A DNA stretch of 63,516 nt from Bacteroidales bacterium Bact_09 (GTDB lineage Bacteria > Bacteroidota > Bacteroidia > Bacteroidales > UBA932). Shown in pieces: positions 40,878-49,709 of the stretch (positions within the stretch are counted from its first letter, which is position 1; each line of letters begins with the position of its first letter). The notes below the pieces were generated by a model. That model saw only the letters and a list, made by a program, of their open reading frames with translations, had not been told where the DNA came from and made no database searches. Both the position numbers and the translations under genes were made by a program. The stretch spans positions 1 through 63,516 of the forward strand of contig LUZA01000006.1 of the NCBI GenBank assembly GCA_001603455.1, read 5' to 3'.

Positions 40878-43800
40878 ATGAAAAAGATTGTATCACTACT
40901 ACTCACGGCAACTGCACTGATATTCGTGACATGTTGCAAACCAGAAGTTCCGTATATTGAAGTTAGTCCCACAAATGTCACCTTCCCCCAGGAAGGCGGT
41001 ACACAGACCATCAACCTTTCTACCAACAGCATGTCATGGACAGCTTCTGTATCGGGGAAAGGGTTCTCGGTATCACCCACCTCTGGTGCGGGAAATGCCA
41101 CATTGCAATTAACGGCAGCAGCCTCTGTCTCGTCAAGTGACCAGACCGGTACACTTACTATCAAGAGCGGCACCATGCAGGCTACTGTTACCATAACCCA
41201 AAGTGCACGCAATACGCTCATTGTTAACGGGAACAATACCGTAGAAGCCTCCGGCGGCACATATACGCTCACCCTGCAGTACAATACAGCCTATACGGTA
41301 GAAATAGAAGAACAGGCCAAATCGTGGATCCAGTATACAGGGACTAAGGCGCTCTCTACGGCAACCCTTCAATTCCTGATCGCTCCCAATCCAGGGTCTG
41401 AACGTTCCGGAAAAGTATCTGTCCGGGACAATGCCGGGATTGCCCAGACACAGATTTTCACTTTTAATCAGAAAGAGAATCCGCTGCGAACTGTGCTGAT
41501 GGATTTGTATAATCAGTTGGACGGGAATAACTGGGTTGCAGCGAAAAAAACCAATTGGAATACAGCAGAACCTATTGAAACATGGGGTGGGGTAACCATG
41601 GAGGAAGGTAAGATAACCCAACTGAACCTGAGCGGATTTGAACTAAACGGACAACTCCCCTCCAGTATTGGAACGCTGACCGACCTTACACGGCTGAACA
41701 TAGGTTCCAATCCAAATCTGACAGGACCGCTTCCATCCACCGTTGGAGACCTGGTGAACCTGGATGCCCTAATGGCCGTAACTACCGGACTGGAAGGGCC
41801 GCTGCCCGCCTCTATGGGAAACCTGAAAAAACTTACCAACCTGCAATTAAGCAAAAATAACATAAGTGGGAGGATCCCTGAGGAATGGGGCGGAATGGAG
41901 GCTCTGAAAAATTTTGGCATGTTTAATACTAAAATTTCCAGCCCACTGCCTAAAACGATCTTTGAAAACTGGAAACACATAGGATCATTGCTGCTGCACA
42001 GCAATCCTAATCTTACCGGTCCCCTGCCCCCCCAGCTGGGACAGATGGAAACCGACAACACTCTTTTCAGTGTACAAATGCACAATTGCAATTTTGAAGG
42101 AGGGATCCCTGAGGAATGGGGCGGAATTCCTGCCGTTTCCAAACAACTGCACCTTTATGGAAATAAGCTGACCGAACCTGTTCCCCTGTCCATTCAGAAC
42201 CATCCATCCTGGACAGAGGACAAGTGGAATAAATGGAAAGATGCCGGCATACATTTCATCCGGACCCAGCAAAACGGGGTGTTCCTGGAGCTGGAACAGG
42301 TCCCCGATGCCCAGCGTGAGCGTCTTATGGCGCTGTATAACGCCCTGGACGGGCCCAACTGGATCAAGGGAAAAAACTGGAACACAGAAGAAGATGTTGG
42401 CACCTGGGAAGGGATCACCGTTACCGATGAGGCAATAACCGGCCTTAACCTGAGCGGATTTGGGCTCAAAGGACAGTTGCCACCCGAAATCGGCGAACTG
42501 ACTGCCCTTAAATCCCTCAACCTGGGCAATAATCCCACCCTGACCGGACCATTGCCCAAGGAAATAGGGAACCTTGTAAACCTGACGATACTGATGGCCG
42601 TAACCACCGGACTGGAAGGTCCGCTGCCTAAGGAAATGGGGAACCTGAACAAACTTACCAACCTGCAATTGAACAAAAACCAGATCTCCGGTACCATTCC
42701 CAAAGAATGGGGGGGAATGACAGCTCTGATCAATTTTGGGATGTTCGACACAAAGATATCGGGCCCCATTCCCAATGAGATCTTTACCGGGTGGAAAAAT
42801 ATTGCCACTTTCCTGATGAACAACAATCCCAACCTGACCGGACCGCTGCCTGAAGGTCTGGGCAATATGACCACTACACAGACGCGTTTCAATATCCATC
42901 TGTATGAATGTAATTTCACTGGCAGCATTCCGGCCTCATGGGGAAATATTCCGGCTGTGTCGTCACAATTGCGCATATACGGCAATAAGCTGACCGAACC
43001 CGTACCGGCAGTTATCGTAAACCATCCATCGTGGGACCAGTGGAACACTTACAAGAATACAGATATCCATTACATCCGCACCCAGCAGAACGGGATTTTT
43101 CTGGACCTGGAAGGGGTACTGCCCACGATCAGCCAAGTTACAGTAAAAGAATTGTTATACAATAAAATAAGTGTCTCTGCCGAGGTGCTCAAACAAGGCA
43201 GCCATGAAGTAACGGACCGTGGATTTGTTATCAATACCACTCCCCGGAGGGTTGGTTCCGGGGCGGGGGTTTTCACAACCGATTTCACCAACAACATTGA
43301 CGAAAATACGACTTATACCATAAAGGCCTATGCCACCAGTCAGGCAGGAACGGTTTACGGACCTCAGATATCCGTCACCACCCCGGTATATAACGAGTTG
43401 AATCTTGTCTTAAGTAACAACGACGGGAATCCTGTGGATTATGCCGATGTTTACCTCAAACGCATAGGCGATCAACCTACAACAACTCCCCAGGCAGTCA
43501 GGAGTTCAACGAAAAGTGCAATCCCGTTTATCAGAGGAAGTTCCCGGGACCAGGTGCTGCTTTCTGCCGCGGCATGGCTATCGTCTTACCTGAAACCCTA
43601 CCAAAAGAGCATTCGTGAAAACCTGGAGATGCTCCGTTCGGGAACAGACCCGGTCCGTAACACCAGAGGCACCATGAGCCGGCAGAACACGAATCAGGAT
43701 TATGATTATATGGTGAAAAGCTCTGCCGAGGGTGCAGTTCAGATAAAAAACATCGTTCCCGGAACATATGCCGTCAGGGTAACGGGATACGGTTATGTAA

Positions 43801-44537
43801 AGGACTTCTATACTACCCTGATCATACCTGAAGGAATTACCGGATTAACGGTAACTGATATACCCCCGTTGTCTGTTACCTCCAAAACGTTGTCGTTATT
43901 CAATCCTAACGTGGCAATTAAACCGTTCTCATCACCTGCGGCTAACGACAATCTGATGGTATTGGTCCATATGTCGGCCGACTATGTGAAGGACTGGAAA
44001 GGCAAGATCCTAGAAAATATCATGCTCTGTCCCCTGGATACGACCTCTTCGGTTGTCATTGCTGCCAAGAATACAGACCAGCTGGAGCAGATCTACGAAA
44101 CATTCCTGTCGCTAACCGATGAGAAGGGCAATCCCAAACAACCGTCCGACCCGATGCAATTCCTCACTTTCATAGAGGAATTGTCAAAACGCATTATTTT
44201 TGTTAAGAACATCCATTCGGGACAAACAAACCTGATTTCACAAAATTCGGCCAACTTTAAAAAGATTTTGGTAGAAGCTTTGAAAAATTCGGGAAATTGG
44301 AATCTTGTTAAAAATTTCATCACAGAGACTTATAATGTACAGCTCCAGGAAGGCGATGCTGTTATCCTCAATATGATCATCCGGCAACAGGGTACAACGC
44401 CCGTTCTGATGACAGACGGGAACGGGCCTGTCCGGGAAGGAGGGAACCTTTTGATCCTGTCCTCGGACAGCAACGTGGATACGCTGAACGACCTGGGCTA
44501 TAACGGGAACTGGCACCTGGGTATTACCGTAAAATAA
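40878..44537 (+). CDS. Giant surface lipoprotein: two BACON domains, duplicated plant-like LRR modules, unknown C terminus
   Basis: 1219 residues. The lipoprotein signal ends FVTC (Cys19). Two BACON domains cover about 24-110 and 112-201. Two LRR modules (about 203-475 and 480-750) each start with a GxNW...TWxGxT cap (LDGNNWVAAKKTNW; LDGPNWIKGKNW), carry NPNLTGPLP-type repeats and close with IRTQQNGxFLxLE. A fibronectin-like domain (about 757-840) follows with EVTDRGFVINTTP, then a carboxypeptidase-regulatory-like beta-sandwich (about 843-1000) interrupted by a Ser/Arg-rich insert. The last 220 residues are not recognised. A surface adhesin or glycan-contact protein is likely (inference). Starts 35 bases after mrp; the tail overlaps the NSS transporter gene by 14 bp. 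Confidence 0.85.
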   Translation: MKKIVSLLLTATALIFVTCCKPEVPYIEVSPTNVTFPQEGGTQTINLSTNSMSWTASVSGKGFSVSPTSGAGNATLQLTAAASVSSSDQTGTLTIKSGTMQATVTITQSARNTLIVNGNNTVEASGGTYTLTLQYNTAYTVEIEEQAKSWIQYTGTKALSTATLQFLIAPNPGSERSGKVSVRDNAGIAQTQIFTFNQKENPLRTVLMDLYNQLDGNNWVAAKKTNWNTAEPIETWGGVTMEEGKITQLNLSGFELNGQLPSSIGTLTDLTRLNIGSNPNLTGPLPSTVGDLVNLDALMAVTTGLEGPLPASMGNLKKLTNLQLSKNNISGRIPEEWGGMEALKNFGMFNTKISSPLPKTIFENWKHIGSLLLHSNPNLTGPLPPQLGQMETDNTLFSVQMHNCNFEGGIPEEWGGIPAVSKQLHLYGNKLTEPVPLSIQNHPSWTEDKWNKWKDAGIHFIRTQQNGVFLELEQVPDAQRERLMALYNALDGPNWIKGKNWNTEEDVGTWEGITVTDEAITGLNLSGFGLKGQLPPEIGELTALKSLNLGNNPTLTGPLPKEIGNLVNLTILMAVTTGLEGPLPKEMGNLNKLTNLQLNKNQISGTIPKEWGGMTALINFGMFDTKISGPIPNEIFTGWKNIATFLMNNNPNLTGPLPEGLGNMTTTQTRFNIHLYECNFTGSIPASWGNIPAVSSQLRIYGNKLTEPVPAVIVNHPSWDQWNTYKNTDIHYIRTQQNGIFLDLEGVLPTISQVTVKELLYNKISVSAEVLKQGSHEVTDRGFVINTTPRRVGSGAGVFTTDFTNNIDENTTYTIKAYATSQAGTVYGPQISVTTPVYNELNLVLSNNDGNPVDYADVYLKRIGDQPTTTPQAVRSSTKSAIPFIRGSSRDQVLLSAAAWLSSYLKPYQKSIRENLEMLRSGTDPVRNTRGTMSRQNTNQDYDYMVKSSAEGAVQIKNIVPGTYAVRVTGYGYVKDFYTTLIIPEGITGLTVTDIPPLSVTSKTLSLFNPNVAIKPFSSPAANDNLMVLVHMSADYVKDWKGKILENIMLCPLDTTSSVVIAAKNTDQLEQIYETFLSLTDEKGNPKQPSDPMQFLTFIEELSKRIIFVKNIHSGQTNLISQNSANFKKILVEALKNSGNWNLVKNFITETYNVQLQEGDAVILNMIIRQQGTTPVLMTDGNGPVREGGNLLILSSDSNVDTLNDLGYNGNWHLGITVK
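41482..43122 (+). repeat. Tandem intragenic duplication of an approximately 820-bp LRR module
   Basis: The two LRR modules of the lipoprotein gene (about 41482-42300 and 42313-43122) align end to end. Near-identical DNA is visible, for example at 41780 and 42603 (ACCGGACTGGAAGG core). The amino-acid landmarks LTGPLP, TTGLEGPLP, EEWGGM/KEWGGM and YGNKLTEPVP occur in the same order in both. The high identity suggests a fairly recent duplication and a potential recombination hot spot. Confidence 0.8.
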
Positions 44538-45861
44538 GGTCCAGGAATACGGCAACAATGGCCACCGGTGCCACATAGCGTATAACAAAATAATATGCAC
44601 GGAACAGGGTACCCTTAAGGGCACCCTGATTTGTAAATTCGTCATATACCTGAGACTTCTTCATATACCAGCCTACAAACAGCACAATGAACAATCCCCC
44701 GAGGGGCAGCAAAATGTTTGCAGACAGGTAATCGAAAAAATCAAACATGGTTTTCCCGAAAATCTTCACGTCTTTCAAAACCCCCTGGGACAGCGAACTG
44801 AACGAGGCACAAGCGGTTACCAGCAGCGATATGATCGTAACTGCAATTTTTCTTTTTATTCCAAGCCTTTCGGTAATGTAGGCCGTGATCACTTCCAGCA
44901 GTGAAATGACCGATGTGACAGCCGCTATGAGCAAGATGATAAAAAACATGACGGCAAAAAAGTTCCCAAGTGGTATTTGTGCAAAGATCCTGGGCAGTAC
45001 TATGAAAACAAGCCCCGGACCTTCCTGGGGTGATATCCCAAAGGCAAAAACAGCCGGCATGATAGCTAGTCCGGCTAGTATAGCAAACAGCGTATCGGAT
45101 ATGGCCGTGAAAAAAGCCAGCTTATTCAGGTTTTCACGTGCCGGGACGTACGACCCGTAGGTAATCAAGCATCCCATCCCCAGACTGAGTGAGAAAAAAG
45201 CCTGTCCCAGAGCAGCCAGGACCACCTGAGTGTTGATTTTGGAAAAATCCGGTTTTACCAGGAATGTGACTCCTTTTTCAGCGCCTGGCAGAGAAAGCGA
45301 CCGTATCATCAGAATCACGATCATCAGAAAAAGAAAGGGCATCATGATCCTGGAATATTTTTCAATTCCCTTCTTGATGCCACACATGACAATAAAAGCA
45401 TTGAAGATTATGAACACCACGGTCCATATAATGGGCCGTACGGGAGAGGTCACCAAGCTTGTAAACTGACTTTCCATTAAGGATATATCGGGCTTCGAAA
45501 ATAAATGGATCAGGGAACGGAACAGGTAATCGAGCGTCCAGCCTCCGACTACCGTATAGAAGGCCATAATGCAAAATGCAGACAGCACCCCTATAATCCC
45601 GATGGCACTCCAGGGTGTGCGCGGTGCCAGTATCTGAAAGGCTTTCACTGCGTTGGACTTTGTCCTGCGGCCGATGATGAATTCCGATATGACTATGGGA
45701 AGGCAGATGATCAGCACAAAGGCCAGGTAAATAAGGACGAAGGCAGCCCCGCCATTTTGTCCCACAAGATAGGGAAAACGCCATAAATTGCCCAGACCCA
45801 CAGCAGAGCCTACCGTGGCCACCAGGACGCCGAAAAATCCTGAAAACTCGTCACGCTTCAT
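44524..45861 (-). CDS. Sodium-dependent transporter, NSS/SNF family
   Basis: 445 residues with about 11-12 membrane helices. Opens SGFFGVLVATVGSAVGLGNLWRFPY, the family signature around the Na+ and substrate site, followed by NGGAAFVLIYL. The family (LeuT, TnaT, MhsT) imports amino acids with sodium. The substrate cannot be read from the sequence; an amino acid would fit the serine dehydratase and dipeptidase genes nearby. A charged C terminus (KKSQVYDEF) precedes a last helix. ATG at 45861; -7 box at 45879-45886. The 3' end overlaps the BACON-LRR gene by 14 bp. Confidence 0.93.
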   Translation of the reverse strand: MKRDEFSGFFGVLVATVGSAVGLGNLWRFPYLVGQNGGAAFVLIYLAFVLIICLPIVISEFIIGRRTKSNAVKAFQILAPRTPWSAIGIIGVLSAFCIMAFYTVVGGWTLDYLFRSLIHLFSKPDISLMESQFTSLVTSPVRPIIWTVVFIIFNAFIVMCGIKKGIEKYSRIMMPFLFLMIVILMIRSLSLPGAEKGVTFLVKPDFSKINTQVVLAALGQAFFSLSLGMGCLITYGSYVPARENLNKLAFFTAISDTLFAILAGLAIMPAVFAFGISPQEGPGLVFIVLPRIFAQIPLGNFFAVMFFIILLIAAVTSVISLLEVITAYITERLGIKRKIAVTIISLLVTACASFSSLSQGVLKDVKIFGKTMFDFFDYLSANILLPLGGLFIVLFVGWYMKKSQVYDEFTNQGALKGTLFRAYYFVIRYVAPVAIVAVFLDLILR

Positions 45862-45878
45862 AAACAGATGGTTTTACG

Positions 45879-45886
45879 CAAATATA
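45879..45886 (-). promoter_or_regulatory. Putative -7 box of the NSS transporter gene
   Basis: Minus-strand TATATTTG, 17 bases before the ATG at 45861; no clear -33 element. Confidence 0.4.
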
Positions 45887-45900
45887 AGCCCTTTTTTTGT

Positions 45901-45908
45901 TACTTTTG
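45901..45908 (+). promoter_or_regulatory. Putative -7 box of the YfhO-like gene
   Basis: TACTTTTG, 16 bases before the ATG at 45925; no clear -33 TTTG. It lies within the open frame extension upstream of 45925, which argues for the downstream start. Confidence 0.4.
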
Positions 45909-45924
45909 TTTAAAATTCCAGGCT

Positions 45925-48417
45925 ATGCAAAAGATTGCTGTCAAAAAGTGGATCGCTTACCCGGTTGCCGTTTTGTCATTTCTTGTAATTTCGTATGGTT
46001 TTGTTCCGCAGGTTTTCCAGGGTAAGGTGCTCAACCAGGGCGATATAACCGCCTGGCAGGCCATGGCTAAAGAAGCCGGTGATTATAACAAAACCCACGA
46101 TGATGAAGCCCTGTGGACAAATTCCATGTTCAGCGGCATGCCCACGGTAACGATCAATAAGATTACCCGGGGTAATTATACCCAGATCATCAGCCGCATA
46201 CTGGAAGCAGGTGTGGCACCTGCCTCCTATTTGTTCCTTTCGCTTCTGGGCGGTTTCCTTTTGTTCCTGGCCCTGGGTATTAACCCCTGGGTTGCCATGC
46301 TGGGAGGGGTTGCCATGACATTTTGCTCCTACAACATGCAGATCATTCAGACCGGGCATGTTACCAAAATGATCGCCATAGCCTACATGCCCTGGGTCCT
46401 GGCTTCGATAGCCTATGCATACCGTAAAAACGCCCTTTTGGGAGCGCTGTTCTGCGCATTGACCGTAAGTCTTCATGTTGCGGCTAACCATCCGCAAATC
46501 ACGTATTATCTTGGATTTATTTTGCTATTCGTAATTGCAGGGTTGATGGCAGAGGCCATTATCCGGCGACGGTTTCCGCATTTTGCGAAAACCACCGTAC
46601 TTATCATTGCCGCCGGTCTGCTGGGGCTGGCCACCTCGGCCAACCACCTACTCCCCACTTATGAATACACCAGATATTCCATGCGCGGTGGATCGGAACT
46701 CGGGGCGGCTGAAGGAAAATCTTCCGGGACCGGTCTGGACCTTGATTATGCTACCCAGTGGAGTTATTCCAGGATGGAATCGTTCAATATGATGATCCCC
46801 GATTTTTACGGAGGAGCATCCGTGGGACCATTGGATAAGGATTCCCAAACCTACAAGAAGTTAACCCAAATGGGTTACAATGCCGATGGCGTCATTTCAA
46901 ATATGCCCCTTTACTGGGGAGAACAGCCCTTTACGGCCGGTCCCATGTATATGGGAGCCATCATGGTATTTTTGTTCGTACTGGGACTGATACTGATTAA
47001 AGGCCCGGTCAAGTGGGCACTGGCAGTTGTCTGCCTGCTTTCCCTGCTGCTGTCCTGGGGTTATCATCTGGAATGGTTTTCGCTGTTCTTTTTCCGTTAC
47101 ATTCCACTATATGACAAGTTCCGGACCGTGAGCATGATCCTGGTCATCTGGCAAATGGTGGTTCCTGCTCTGGGAATATACACATTGTGGCATCTTTTGG
47201 AAAATCAAATTCCCGTCAACAAAGCCATAAAAGCCATGTATTGGGCCTTGGGCATCACAACCGGTTTTTGCCTTGTAACTGCCTTAATACCTGCTTTGGT
47301 CGGCTCTTTCACCGGACCTGCCGACAGATCTCTTCCCGGAGAGCTTATCCCGGCTTTGACGGCCGACCGCAAAGGCTTACTGCGACAGGACGCCCTGCGT
47401 TCAGCCGCTCTGATCCTGGGTACTGCGGCCGTGATTTGGTTGAGCCTGAACAAAAAGATTAAACAGGTATGGGCCATAGGAACGCTGGGCCTGTTACTGC
47501 TTGTGGATTACCTGCCGGTCGGCAAACGCTATCTGAATGAATCTCATTTCATATCCCGGTCTGCTTATCAAAATCGTTTTGCAGAGCGGCCTGTGGACAA
47601 ATATATTAGGCAGAACAATGAACTGTATTACAGGGTGCTGGACCTGACCGGAAGTCCTTTTAACGATGCCACGGCCAGCTACCATCACAAATCCATAGGA
47701 GGGTACAATGCCGCAAAACTGCAAAGGTACCAGGATGTAATAGAAAGGCATCTGATGCCCGAGATGCAGTATTTCATTGATAAACTCAGGCAATGCCAGA
47801 CTCTGGAAGAAGCATCGGAAATATTCGCCTATCAGGGAAGCAACACCGGAACACCCGTTATGAACATGCTCAATACCAGGTATATTATCCTGACCGGCGA
47901 CGGCATGCCTGTAGTCAATCCGTACGCATTGGGCAATGCATGGGTCGTATCTTCCATACATCCTGTAACCGGACCGGCAGAAGAGATCGAATCCATTTCC
48001 CGTGTGGATCTCGGGACAACAGCCGTGATGCAGGATCCCCCGGAAAAATGGATACGGGCCGCAGCCCCGGCGGAATCAACCGTCTCATTGACTTCATATT
48101 CTCCAAACACGCTGGAATACAGCGCTTCGATGGAAAAAGACGGGATCGTTGTTTTTGGGGAAATTTTCTACCCTAAAGGGTGGAAAGCCAAGATAGACGG
48201 AAACGAAGTGCCCATTCTGCGATCCAATTACATAACACGTACTTTATACGTCCCGGAGGGAGAACACCAGATCAGGTTCACTTACCTCCCTTCATCCTAT
48301 ACCACCGGTATCATGATATCGCGCATCAGTTCTTCTGCCCTGCTTCTTTCCCTGTTGGCGGCTGTTGTTACCGGATGCGTTGGTATGTTACGAAAGAAAA
48401 GGGAAAAGGGAATGTGA
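45925..48417 (+). CDS. YfhO-family integral membrane protein
   Basis: 830 residues from ATG at 45925 (MQKIAVKKWIAYPVAVL); the frame is open to 45868 but the promoter box falls inside that extension. About 12-13 membrane helices form a GT-C-like glycosyltransferase architecture. The conserved first-loop motif is around GDITAWQAM, and a C-terminal periplasmic beta domain ends VPEGEHQIRFTYLPSSY, followed by a last helix and a basic tail. In Firmicutes YfhO proteins glycosylate lipoteichoic acids; in Bacteroidota the acceptor is unknown. The last 50 bases overlap folA on the other strand. Confidence 0.88.
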   Translation: MQKIAVKKWIAYPVAVLSFLVISYGFVPQVFQGKVLNQGDITAWQAMAKEAGDYNKTHDDEALWTNSMFSGMPTVTINKITRGNYTQIISRILEAGVAPASYLFLSLLGGFLLFLALGINPWVAMLGGVAMTFCSYNMQIIQTGHVTKMIAIAYMPWVLASIAYAYRKNALLGALFCALTVSLHVAANHPQITYYLGFILLFVIAGLMAEAIIRRRFPHFAKTTVLIIAAGLLGLATSANHLLPTYEYTRYSMRGGSELGAAEGKSSGTGLDLDYATQWSYSRMESFNMMIPDFYGGASVGPLDKDSQTYKKLTQMGYNADGVISNMPLYWGEQPFTAGPMYMGAIMVFLFVLGLILIKGPVKWALAVVCLLSLLLSWGYHLEWFSLFFFRYIPLYDKFRTVSMILVIWQMVVPALGIYTLWHLLENQIPVNKAIKAMYWALGITTGFCLVTALIPALVGSFTGPADRSLPGELIPALTADRKGLLRQDALRSAALILGTAAVIWLSLNKKIKQVWAIGTLGLLLLVDYLPVGKRYLNESHFISRSAYQNRFAERPVDKYIRQNNELYYRVLDLTGSPFNDATASYHHKSIGGYNAAKLQRYQDVIERHLMPEMQYFIDKLRQCQTLEEASEIFAYQGSNTGTPVMNMLNTRYIILTGDGMPVVNPYALGNAWVVSSIHPVTGPAEEIESISRVDLGTTAVMQDPPEKWIRAAAPAESTVSLTSYSPNTLEYSASMEKDGIVVFGEIFYPKGWKAKIDGNEVPILRSNYITRTLYVPEGEHQIRFTYLPSSYTTGIMISRISSSALLLSLLAAVVTGCVGMLRKKREKGM

Positions 48418-48862
48418 TCCCCCGGGGATGATCGGTACGCGCGACTTCCTTCCATTTGCGGGGATCGATGGGAGGGAAAAAGACATCGGCCCCTCCTTCT
48501 GGGAGAGGTGCCTTTACGTGGGTAATATAGAGCTTGTCCGCCAGATCAATGGTCTGGCGATAAATCTCGGCGCCCCCGATAATAAAGACTTCCTGACCAC
48601 CGGTGATCCCGGCAAGTACTTCTGCCAGGTTTCTGCCCGACCTGGAAACTACTATATTGTTGCGCCCCGGGAGTGGCTTTCCCAGCGATTCATAAGTCTT
48701 TCGTCCCATGATCACGGTATGGCCCATGGTCAGACCCTTGAAATGCTTCAGGTCTTCGGAAATGTGCCACAGCAGTCTGTTTGACGCTCCCAGTTCTCTG
48801 CCTGGCCCTAAAACGGCTACCAGGGAAAGTATGTGCGATTTTCCTGTTGTTTGTCCTTTCAT
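48368..48862 (-). CDS. folA: Dihydrofolate reductase
   Basis: 164 residues. Landmarks are [20 protein letters not shown] (N-terminal strand and folate-site Trp region), [20 protein letters not shown] (NADPH-binding) and [16 protein letters not shown] (glycine pair near the cofactor). Reduces dihydrofolate to tetrahydrofolate, consuming the product of thymidylate synthase, encoded immediately upstream with an ATGA overlap. The acidic substrate residue (Asp/Glu27 in E. coli) falls at the Glu of HISEDLKHF. The 3' end overlaps the YfhO-like gene by 50 bp. Confidence 0.95.
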   Translation of the reverse strand: MKGQTTGKSHILSLVAVLGPGRELGASNRLLWHISEDLKHFKGLTMGHTVIMGRKTYESLGKPLPGRNNIVVSRSGRNLAEVLAGITGGQEVFIIGGAEIYRQTIDLADKLYITHVKAPLPEGGADVFFPPIDPRKWKEVARTDHPRGITFPFPFSFVTYQRIR

Positions 48863-49653
48863 ACGGCAACGGGGGCTTTGATAGCGGGATGGGGATCATA
48901 GTCTTTCAGACAGAAATCCGAATATTCAAAAGCGAAAAGATCGTTTCGTTCTGGGTTCAACATCATAACGGGCAAGGAACGTGGTGTACGGGAGAGTTGC
49001 AAACGTACTTGGTCCATATGGTTCCGGTATATGTGCACATCCCCGAACGTCTGTATGTAATCGCCCGGCTCGTATCCGCATACTTGTGCTACCATAAGCG
49101 TCAGCAAAGCATAGGAGGCAATATTGAATGGCACTCCCAGAAAGACGTCGGCACTGCGCTGATAAAGCTGGCAGGATAGTTTTCCGCCTGCTACATAGAA
49201 CTGGAATAAAGCGTGACAGGGTGGCAACGCCATACGCGGAATATCTCCCACGTTCCAGGCACTGACTATGTGACGTCGTCCGTCGGGATCCTTTTTCAGG
49301 CCTTCAATAAGGGCCCCGATCTGGTCAATGGTTTCCCCGCCTGCCGTTTCCCAGGCGCGCCATTGTTTTCCGTAAACAGGCCCCAGATCTCCGCGTTCAT
49401 CTGCCCATTCGTTCCATATGGTCACCCCATTTTGGTTAAGGTATCCGGTGTTGGTATCACCCCTGAGGAACCATAGCAATTCATGAATAATGGAGCGGAG
49501 GTGCATCTTTTTTGTAGTAAGCAGCGGAAATCCTTCCCCCAGAGAACAGCGCAACTGGTATCCGAAGATGCTGCGTGTACCGGTTCCCGTTCTGTCTTCC
49601 TTGTCAATTCCTTTATCCAGGATGTATTGTAACAGGTCCAAATAGTTTCTCAT
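48859..49653 (-). CDS. thyA: Thymidylate synthase
   Basis: 264 residues, ThyA type. Makes dTMP from dUMP with methylene-tetrahydrofolate. Landmarks are [15 protein letters not shown] (phosphate-binding Arg), [10 protein letters not shown], the catalytic Cys in [33 protein letters not shown] and HIYRNHMDQ. The usual C terminus ending in Val (IKAPVAV) is present. A -7 box lies seven bases before the ATG. Operon with folA (four-base overlap). Confidence 0.97.
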   Translation of the reverse strand: MRNYLDLLQYILDKGIDKEDRTGTGTRSIFGYQLRCSLGEGFPLLTTKKMHLRSIIHELLWFLRGDTNTGYLNQNGVTIWNEWADERGDLGPVYGKQWRAWETAGGETIDQIGALIEGLKKDPDGRRHIVSAWNVGDIPRMALPPCHALFQFYVAGGKLSCQLYQRSADVFLGVPFNIASYALLTLMVAQVCGYEPGDYIQTFGDVHIYRNHMDQVRLQLSRTPRSLPVMMLNPERNDLFAFEYSDFCLKDYDPHPAIKAPVAV

Positions 49654-49660
49654 GGCAACA

Positions 49661-49668
49661 CAAATGTA
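49661..49668 (-). promoter_or_regulatory. Putative -7 box of thyA-folA
   Basis: Minus-strand TACATTTG, seven bases before the thyA ATG at 49653, implying a near-leaderless mRNA. Confidence 0.4.
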
Positions 49669-49681
49669 GCCATTTTCTCAT

Positions 49682-49689
49682 TACCTTTG
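49682..49689 (+). promoter_or_regulatory. Putative -7 box of aspS
   Basis: TACCTTTG, 20 bases before the aspS ATG at 49710; no clear -33 element. Confidence 0.45.
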
Positions 49690-49709
49690 TCGCTTAAAAC
49701 AGTATTGCA

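Noticed and set aside
40878-44537. Type IX secretion C-terminal domain on the giant LRR lipoprotein
   Set aside because: The C terminus lacks the usual CTD pattern and the protein has a lipoprotein signal; no T9SS genes are present.
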